Position numbers and translations under genes: made by a program. The notes under the pieces are model-generated. The model was not told where the DNA came from. It saw only the letters and a list, made by a program, of their open reading frames with translations, and did no database searches. From positions 5,595,501 through 5,659,500 of the forward strand of contig NZ_CP117439.1 in the NCBI RefSeq assembly GCF_030687575.1: 64,000 bases of DNA, written 5' to 3'. Below, in pieces: positions 34,666 through 41,600 of the stretch. Position 1 is the stretch's first letter. Every line of letters begins with the position of its first letter. This DNA is from Pseudomonas sp. FP2309 (GTDB lineage Bacteria; Pseudomonadota; Gammaproteobacteria; Pseudomonadales; Pseudomonadaceae).

Positions 34666-35964
34666 ATGCGCGAACCCGGTTTATTGAAGCCCGCCGTGCT
34701 GTGGCTGCTGCTGTTGGCGCCGTTGTTTTTCGGCACCTACGGCTTCGCCACCTGGGTCACCAGTCAGCGCAGCGATGTCGGCACCCTGGTGTTCGGCTGG
34801 GAAACCCACATACCGTTCCTGGCCTGGACCATCGTGCCCTACTGGTCCATCGACCTGCTCTATGGGTTCTCGCTGTTGCTGCCCGGCACCCGGCATGAAC
34901 TCAAGCGCCATGCGCTGCGCCTGCTGAGCGCCCAGTTGATCGCCGTGAGCTGCTTTCTGATCTGGCCGCTGCGGTTCACCTTCGAGCGGCCGGAGCTCGA
35001 TGGCGTGTTCGGCTGGTTGTTTGCGGTGCTGGCGGGCTTCGACAAGCCCTTCAACCAGGCGCCGTCGCTGCATATCGCACTGCTGGTGATCCTGTGGGTC
35101 ATGTACCAACGGCATACCAGGGGCGTATGGCGATGGCTGGTGCATGGCTGGTTCGCGTTGATCGGCGTTTCGGTGCTGACCACTTATCAACATCACTTTG
35201 TCGACTTACCCACAGGTGCCCTCGCTGGCTGGCTGTGCGTGTGGTTGTGGCCGTTGGAACACCCGAGCCCGCTGCTCAGCGCAAGGTTTACACGAGACGC
35301 CAAGCGCTGGCGGTTGGGTGTGCGCTACGGCGTCGGCGCGCTGGCGCTGGCCCTGCTGGCGTTGAGCTTGGGCGGCGGGTGGTTATGGCTGCTGTGGCCG
35401 GCGGTGTCCCTGGGCTTGATCATGGCCAATTACATCGCACTCGGTGCGGCGGGCTTTCAGAAGCGTGCAGATGGCCGGCTGACGCCCGCCGCACGCTGGC
35501 TGTATGCGCCTTATCTGGCGGGGGCATGGGTCAATTCGCGGTTGTGGACACGCACGCATCCCCAGCCGGATCGGATTGTGGATAACGTTTGGCTCGGGCG
35601 GCTTCCCACCACGAGCGAGCAGAGTGCCTTCAAGGGCATTGTCGATCTGTGTGCCGAACTGCCGATTAATCCACAGGGCCGCAAATATTGCTGCGTGCCG
35701 GTGCTGGACCTGATCTCCCCCACGCCCGCCGAATGCCTGCACGCCGCTGAGGCCATTGAGCGCCTGCGCGCCAACGGTCCACTGCTGGTGTGCTGCGCCC
35801 TCGGCTACTCGCGCAGCGCCACCGCCGTGGCCGCCTGGCTGTTGCACAGCGGGCGCGCGGCGACGGTGGACGAGGCGCTGGCTATTATTCGTACAGCGCG
35901 GGCCGATGTGGTCCTGCATCCTGCTCATTGTGAAGCGCTGGAGGGTTTGCCCCATGCCCGCTGA
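34666..35964 (+). CDS. Fusion of PAP2 phosphatase and dual-specificity phosphatase (YnbD-like)
   Basis: 432 residues from ATG 34666, two bases after the preceding stop. The N-terminal ~260 residues are a polytopic PAP2-type lipid phosphatase (NQAPSLHIALLVI and TYQHHFVDLPTGALAG hold the SxH and HxxxD motifs). The C-terminal ~140 residues are a tyrosine/dual-specificity phosphatase with the Cx5R loop in VCCALGYSRSATAVAAWLL. The usual His before the catalytic Cys is itself Cys. The architecture equals E. coli YnbD. Dephosphorylation of a lipid phosphate or of a phosphorylated head group is inferred. Confidence 0.87.
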   Translation: MREPGLLKPAVLWLLLLAPLFFGTYGFATWVTSQRSDVGTLVFGWETHIPFLAWTIVPYWSIDLLYGFSLLLPGTRHELKRHALRLLSAQLIAVSCFLIWPLRFTFERPELDGVFGWLFAVLAGFDKPFNQAPSLHIALLVILWVMYQRHTRGVWRWLVHGWFALIGVSVLTTYQHHFVDLPTGALAGWLCVWLWPLEHPSPLLSARFTRDAKRWRLGVRYGVGALALALLALSLGGGWLWLLWPAVSLGLIMANYIALGAAGFQKRADGRLTPAARWLYAPYLAGAWVNSRLWTRTHPQPDRIVDNVWLGRLPTTSEQSAFKGIVDLCAELPINPQGRKYCCVPVLDLISPTPAECLHAAEAIERLRANGPLLVCCALGYSRSATAVAAWLLHSGRAATVDEALAIIRTARADVVLHPAHCEALEGLPHAR

Positions 35965-36397
35965 TATGGAACTTCAGGTGGTCGCCAGCCTGCTGCGCCG
36001 TGGTCGCTCGCTGGATCAGTTATCCACAGGCCTGACGTTACTCGGCGTGTTGTTCGGCCTCGCGCAGTTGTTGATGCCGAGCATTGCGCCGATCTGCCTG
36101 CTGCTCAGCCTGTGGATGATTATCCTCGGGCTGCTGCAAAAGTACTGGGCGCTGCGGGTGGCCTTCGACGCCGACCTGTTCGCCTTATTGGCCCGCGACA
36201 TCGAGCGCACCGCAGACCTGGACCAGGCCCTGCAGTCCCTCGGCCTGCAATCGCCCAAACGCGCGGGCCGGCCCTGGACCGAACGCCGTCGCGGCGCTCT
36301 TAAACTGCTGCGCAAACAAGCCCTGCTGCTGGGCGCGCAAGCGCTGCTGACCCTGGGCGTGATCCTCGCCAGCCCTTGGCTGCCTTTCGCCGGATAA
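35954..36397 (+). CDS. Small membrane protein of the ynb-like operon
   Basis: 147-residue protein with no domain I recognise. It has two adjacent hydrophobic segments (LTLLGVLFGLAQLLMPSIAPICLLLSLWMIIL, ~27-58), a cytoplasmic-looking charged middle (DIERTADLDQALQSLGLQ, then a basic RRRGALKLLRKQ) and a C-terminal hydrophobic helix (LLGAQALLTLGVILASPWL). GAGGG eight bases upstream fixes ATG 35954; the gene overlaps its predecessor by 11 bases. Strict coupling argues for a role with the lipid enzymes, perhaps as a scaffold. Confidence 0.75.
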   Translation: MPADMELQVVASLLRRGRSLDQLSTGLTLLGVLFGLAQLLMPSIAPICLLLSLWMIILGLLQKYWALRVAFDADLFALLARDIERTADLDQALQSLGLQSPKRAGRPWTERRRGALKLLRKQALLLGAQALLTLGVILASPWLPFAG

Positions 36398-36406
36398 GGA
36401 ATCCCC

Positions 36407-37027
36407 ATGTTCGAACCCGTGGTTGCCACGCTGATTACCTCCATGGCCCGCACTGTCACCGGCGCCCGCAGCCTGTGGCTGGGGTGCGCGCCGGTGCCGG
36501 TGCAACGCATCTACTTTGCCAACCACAGCAGTCACGGCGACTTCGTCCTGCTGTGGGCATCGCTGCCGCAAAACCTGCGCAAGTTCACGCGCCCGGTGGC
36601 CGGCAGCGATTACTGGAACAAAAGTGCGCTGCGCCGCTACATCATCAACCGGGTGTTCAACGGCGTACTGATCGACCGCGAACGCAAAGAGCCTGTGGAT
36701 AACCCGTTGCAGCCCATGCTCGCGGCGTTGGAGGGTGGCGATTCGCTGATCATCTTCCCCGAAGGCACGCGCAATCTGGAAGACGGCTTGCTGCCGTTCA
36801 AAAGCGGGCTGTATCACTTGGCAAAAAGTTACCCACAGGCCGAGTTGATCCCCGTGTGGATCGCCAACCTCAACCGTGTGATGCCCAAGGGCCGCGTATT
36901 GCCGTTGCCCTTGTTATGCACCACCAGCTTCGGCGCACCGCTGCAGTTGGAAGAAGGTGAAGACAAGGCGCTGTTCCTCGCCCGTACCCGCGACGCCCTG
37001 CTCGCCCTCGCCCCGGAGCATTTCTGA
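36407..37027 (+). CDS. Lysophospholipid acyltransferase (PlsC family)
   Basis: 206-residue 1-acyl-glycerol-3-phosphate acyltransferase-type enzyme. Catalytic HX4D is in NHSSHGDFVLLW, the substrate-binding motif is FPEGTRNLEDGLLPF, and VPVWIANLNRVMPKG is motif IV. It lacks the long N-terminal helices of housekeeping PlsC. Start ATG 36407 lies ten bases after the previous stop. Within this operon it could make the phosphatidic acid used by the downstream CdsA-like enzyme, or re-acylate a lyso product of the hydrolase. Confidence 0.9.
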   Translation: MFEPVVATLITSMARTVTGARSLWLGCAPVPVQRIYFANHSSHGDFVLLWASLPQNLRKFTRPVAGSDYWNKSALRRYIINRVFNGVLIDRERKEPVDNPLQPMLAALEGGDSLIIFPEGTRNLEDGLLPFKSGLYHLAKSYPQAELIPVWIANLNRVMPKGRVLPLPLLCTTSFGAPLQLEEGEDKALFLARTRDALLALAPEHF

Positions 37028-37028
37028 C

Positions 37029-37961
37029 ATGGATAGCCAAACCCTGATGTTGTTCGGCGGGATCGGCGCGATCCTGGTACTGGCCTCGCTGATCGGCCTG
37101 ATCCTCAAACTGCGCACCCGTGGCACGCCGAATGCGGTGATCGACAACCTCAACGCGCGCATCAACGCCTGGTGGGTCATGGTGGTGGTGATCGGCATTG
37201 CGTTCTGGCTCGGCACCGGTGCGGTGATCCTGCTGTTCTACGCGGTGTCGTTCTACGCCCTGCGTGAATTTCTCACCCTCACGCCAACCCGCCGCAGCGA
37301 CTACCCGGCGCTGGTGGCCGCGTTCTACCTGGCCTTGCCGCTGCAATACGTGCTGATCTATGCCGACTGGTACGGGCTGTTCTCGATCTTTATCCCGGTG
37401 TACGTGTTCCTGCTGCTGCCGATCCTCGCCTCACTGGGCGGCGACAGTACGCACTTCCTCGAGCGCGCTTCCAAGGTGCAATGGGGCTTGATGATCGCGG
37501 TGTTCTGCGTGTCGTTCGTCCCCGCGCTGCTGACCCTGGACATCCCCGGCTACGAAGGCCGCAACCTGCTGCTCATCGCCTACCTGGTGATCGTGGTGCA
37601 GCTGTCGGACGTGTTGCAGTACGTGTGCGGCAAACTGTTCGGCAAACACAAGATCGCGCCCAACCTGTCGCCGTCGAAAACCGTGGAAGGCTTTGTCGGC
37701 GGGATCTTGCTGTCATCGTTGATCGGCGCGGCGCTGTGGTGGACCACACCGTTCAACCCGTGGCAGTCGTTTTTGATTGCGCTGTTGATCAACCTGCTGG
37801 GGTTTGCCGGTGGGATTGTGATGTCGGCGATCAAGCGCGACCGGGGCGTGAAGGACTGGGGGCACATGATCGAAGGGCACGGCGGCATGCTGGATCGGCT
37901 GGATTCGGTGTGTTTTGCGGCACCGATTTTCTTTCATCTGGTGCGGTACTGGTGGACCTGA
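37029..37961 (+). CDS. Phosphatidate cytidylyltransferase (CdsA family, YnbB-like)
   Basis: 310-residue membrane enzyme making CDP-diacylglycerol from phosphatidic acid and CTP. About eight hydrophobic segments. The CdsA signature is intact at the C-terminus: SAIKRDRGVKDWGHMIEGHG, then GMLDRLDS. ATG 37029 follows the acyltransferase stop directly (TGACATG). A housekeeping cdsA is expected elsewhere, so this is a dedicated second copy that would feed the YnbA-like transferase. E. coli YnbB is the closest analogue in context. Confidence 0.92.
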   Translation: MDSQTLMLFGGIGAILVLASLIGLILKLRTRGTPNAVIDNLNARINAWWVMVVVIGIAFWLGTGAVILLFYAVSFYALREFLTLTPTRRSDYPALVAAFYLALPLQYVLIYADWYGLFSIFIPVYVFLLLPILASLGGDSTHFLERASKVQWGLMIAVFCVSFVPALLTLDIPGYEGRNLLLIAYLVIVVQLSDVLQYVCGKLFGKHKIAPNLSPSKTVEGFVGGILLSSLIGAALWWTTPFNPWQSFLIALLINLLGFAGGIVMSAIKRDRGVKDWGHMIEGHGGMLDRLDSVCFAAPIFFHLVRYWWT

Positions 37962-38366
37962 CCCACACCGCCCCAAAACCCAATGAAGCGAGTCAGTAAC
38001 AGCCGATGCCTTGGTGCTGAGGCAAAGTCTGAAACTACCGCTCCTACATCCCGCGTCCCTTTCTTTCGCAGGACATTTCCGAGAGAATCCCAGCCGCTTG
38101 TGCCCTGCCTTTTCGATGGCTAGTCTGCGTTCGTCACTGCCAATTCAGTGACCGGGTTTAGCAGCTCGAACGTTGAACATTGGGCGCACAAGCGCCATCG
38201 CAAGCCTGGCGTTTTTTTTCGCCAACGCTTTATGGTGGCTGTGCGCAGGGCACCTTCGGGTGCGCCGGATTCCCAATGTTCCGGCCTGCTAACCTGCGTA
38301 CAGCTGCCACCCATTGTTTAGCAGCGATGGCTGTCAGCTCCAATTACCGACATTGGAGTTACCGCA
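37962..38366. other. 405-bp gap with structured leader of the DUF3077-like gene
   Basis: The first ~190 bases show no gene or clear signal. The rest (38154-38293) holds nested inverted repeats described separately. The region ends with TTGGAG before the ATG at 38367. Confidence 0.6.
38154..38293 (+). ncRNA. Structured 5' leader with nested inverted repeats
   Basis: Outer arms GGTTTAGCAG (about 38155-38164) and CTGCTAACC (38285-38293), middle arms GAACATTGGG (38175-38184) and CCCAATGTTC (38272-38281, perfect), inner arms GCGCACA (38184-38190) and TGTGCGC (38240-38246). Enclosed hairpins: TGGCG-T8-CGCCA (38207-38224) and GCACC-TTCG-GGTGC (38250-38263), the latter with a stable UUCG loop. The arrangement would fold into a multi-branched RNA just upstream of the small gene at 38367. 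It could be a leader, a small RNA or a mobile palindromic element; I cannot decide. Confidence 0.5.
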
Positions 38367-38567
38367 ATGAGCAAAGTGAAACCCGGTCCACCCCAGCCCT
38401 TTTTCATCCCCCACCCCGACATCAGCTTCGAAGACGCACTGGTCTACGCCTCAGACCTGCTCCACTGTGCCGAACAGTTGCGCGACTCACCCAAGGCCGC
38501 CGGACACCTCATGGAAATGGCCAAAGTGATGGTGGATCGTTCACTGGAATGCATGGGCGCTCACTAA
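38367..38567 (+). CDS. Small DUF3077-like protein
   Basis: 66-residue cytoplasmic protein of unknown function: short Pro-rich start (KVKPGPPQPFFIPHPDI), then two helices (SFEDALVYASDLLHCAEQLRD; AAGHLMEMAKVMVDRSLE). The pattern resembles the short DUF3077/DUF6124-type proteins that are numerous in P. fluorescens genomes. TTGGAG lies nine bases before the ATG. The long structured leader upstream suggests post-transcriptional control. Confidence 0.7.
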   Translation: MSKVKPGPPQPFFIPHPDISFEDALVYASDLLHCAEQLRDSPKAAGHLMEMAKVMVDRSLECMGAH

Positions 38568-38585
38568 CCCCGCCAACCTCCCACG

Positions 38586-38641
38586 GTGCGGCGTATCGAC
38601 GACATCTTTTGTAGCAAAGACGCGTGTAAGATACGCCGCAC
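38586..38641. promoter_or_regulatory. Long-arm inverted repeat before the alpha-2-macroglobulin gene
   Basis: Perfect 11-bp arms GTGCGGCGTAT (38586-38596) and ATACGCCGCAC (38631-38641) around a 34-nt loop, ending 19 bp before the likely start codon. It may be a terminator-like hairpin of the small upstream gene or an operator; it lacks a T-tract. Confidence 0.4.
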
Positions 38642-38660
38642 TTAGCCAGGGATGCTCACC

Positions 38661-41600
38661 ATGTTCGATTCGCTCAAAGCCATCAGCCGTCGTGTTGCCG
38701 GCGTGTTTCTGACCGTGGTGGGCGCCGTTTTCGGCCAATGGCAGCCGCCGTCATGGCTGCGTGCCGTTGGCCGTGGCGTGGCGAACCTGGGGGGTAAAGC
38801 ACGCGCTTATCCGCGTCAGACCGGAGCCGGTGTGCTCGGCCTCGCGCTGCTGGCCGGTGCGGGTGTCTACGGCTGGCACTGGTATTCCAACCTGCCGCAG
38901 CCGCATACCGCGAGCTACTCCCTGCATAAACCCAACCTGACCGACTACAGCCAGCCAACGCCGGTTGTGGATAACGTGCAGGTGCGTTTCAGCGAATCCG
39001 TGGCGCCACTGGCGGCCATCGGTAAACCGGTAACCGAGGGCATCACTCTCAAACCCGAGGTTGCAGGCACCTGGCGCTGGGCGGATGACCGCAGCCTGCT
39101 GTTCGTGCCGGACAAAGACTGGCCCATCGACGCCCATTACACCCTCGACCTGGCTAAGAAAAACCTGCTGGCCGACGGTGTGCTGCTGGACCAGTACAGC
39201 ACTCAGTTCTCCACCCAACCGTTCCGCGCCACGCTGGCGCAAAACGAGCTGTATCAGGACCCGTCCAACCCAACGCTGAAACAGCTGGTGGCGACCTTCC
39301 ATTTTTCCCACCCGGTCGATGAAGACAGCCTGCGCAAGCGCGTTTCCGTGACCCTGGGCAAAGGCTTGGCCTACCGCGACGCCCAGTTACCCAACCGCCC
39401 GGAAATCACCTTCGACGAGAAAAAACTCAACGCCTACGTGCGCTCCGCCGCACTGGCCACGCCACTGGAAAGCACGCCGGTCAGCGCCAGGCTGGACGAA
39501 GGCGTGCAGGCGCGTGATGGCGGCAATGCCAGCAACGCGCCATTGGTGGCGCAAGTCACCGTGCCCGGCCGCTACCGCCTGACCTTTACGGGAGCCGAAG
39601 TCAGCTTTGTGGATAACGCCCGCGGCGAGCCCGAGCCGGTCCTGATGTTCAGCAGCTCCAGCGCCGTGGCCGATGAAACCATCGCCGGTAAGGTCCAGGC
39701 CTGGCTGTTGCCGGAAAAAGCCGAGGACGACACCCGTCCTTACTCCGCCAACGACATCGACGACGCCCTGCTGGCCCGCAGCACCAAGGTCAACCTGACC
39801 CACGTGCCCAGCGTCGAACCACTGAATACCCTGCACGCCTTCAAGTTCAAGGCTCCGGCCGGTCGCGCGCTGTATGTGCGCGTGCCCGCCAACCTGGAAG
39901 CCATCGGCGGCTATCTGGCGAAGCATCCCACGGCGTCCCTGGTGAGCATGCCGGCGTATCCGCGGACGTTGCAGTTCCTGTCCGACGGCGCCCTGCTTAG
40001 CCTCAATGGCGAAAAACGCCTGGGCTTCATGGCCCGTGGCGTGCCCGGCGCCCATGTGGAAATCGCCCGCCTGCTGCCCAACCAGTTGCAACACTTGGTG
40101 GACCAGAGCAGCGGCAGCTTTGCCCGGCCCAACTTCGGCAATGAATACTTCGATCGCATGGTCGAGCGCCAGACGCTGGATATCCCGCTGTCGTCCAATG
40201 ACCCGGCCAAAACCGTCTACGACAACGTGGACCTGAGCCACTACCTCACCGCCAACGGCGGCCGGCGCGGTATTTTCGTGCTCAAGCTCAGCCCCCAGGA
40301 TGAGCCGGCCGAACGCACCTTCGACTACAACCGCAGCAGCACCAGCGACCTGCGGTTTATCGTGGTCACCGACCTGGGCATCATCGCCAAGCGTTCCAGC
40401 GACGGCAGCCATGACGTGTATGTGCAGTCCATCGGCAACGGTTCGCCGGTGGCCGACGCGCAGGTCGACATCATCGGTCGCAACGGCCTGCCGGTGAGCA
40501 GCGGCCGCACCGACGGCGAAGGCCATGTGCATTTCGCCAAGCTGGATGAACTGCGCCGTGAGAAAACGCCGCTGATGTACGTCGTCAGTCGCGGTAACGA
40601 TCAGTCGTTCCTGCCGATTGCCCGCCAGTCCCAGCAGTTGGATTTGTCGCGCTTCGATGTAGGCGGCTTGGAAGAAGACGGTGCGATTGATCGCCTCAGC
40701 GCCTACCTGTTCACCGATCGTGGCCTGTACCGGCCCGGCGAGACCGCACACCTGGGCATGATCGTACGCAGTGGCAACTGGAAAGGCGCCTTGCAGGGCC
40801 TGCCGGTTGAGCTGCAAATCACCGACCCGCGGGGCCTGGAAGTGATCCGCCAGCCGCTGAAGTTGTCGGCCAGCGGCTTTGAGACCTTCGATTTCCCCAG
40901 CAGCGACGTGGCCCCCGCCGGGGAATACACCGCGACGTTGCAGTTGATTGGCCAAAAGCAGACCCGCACCGACCTGGGCAGTGTCAGCTTCAAGGTGCGC
41001 GACTTCGAACCGGACCGCATGAAGGTCAGCCTGAGCCTGCACAACACCCCGGTGCAGGGCTGGATTGCCCCGGACCAGGTGGTGGCCAATGTCACCGCGA
41101 TGCACTTGTTCGGCGCCCCGGCATCAGGCCGTCGTGTCACGGCGAAGATGTCTCTGAGCCCGACGCTGGCGGCATTCGAGCGCTACCCCGATTACCGCTT
41201 CCGCCTTAACGACGCCCTGGAAGACGCCAGCAGCGAAGACCTGGCTGAAACCAGCCTTGACGATAATGGGCAGGCCGTACTCGACCTCAACCTGCAACGC
41301 TTCGCCAACAGCACCTATCGCTTGCAGGTGATGACGCAGGTGTTCGAAGCCGAAGGCGGCCGCAATGTGGCGGCGCAAAGTGCATTGCTGGTGTCGTCCG
41401 CGCCGTACCTGGTGGGTGTGAAAAGTCAGGACTCGCTGTCGTACGTCGCCAAGGATGCGCCGCGCCAGGTGCACTGGCTGGCCGTCGCACCGGACCTGAC
41501 GCCGCTGGCGGTGGACGGCCTGACCAGTGAGGTGGTCGAGCACCGTTATGTGTCGGTGCTGGTGAAGCAGTCCAACGGCACCTACAAGTACGAGTCGCGC

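Noticed and set aside
35193..35213. TTACCCACA as a DnaA box
   Set aside because: One mismatch at a position that weakens DnaA binding; not counted among perfect boxes. The similar site near 36830 was left out for the same reason.
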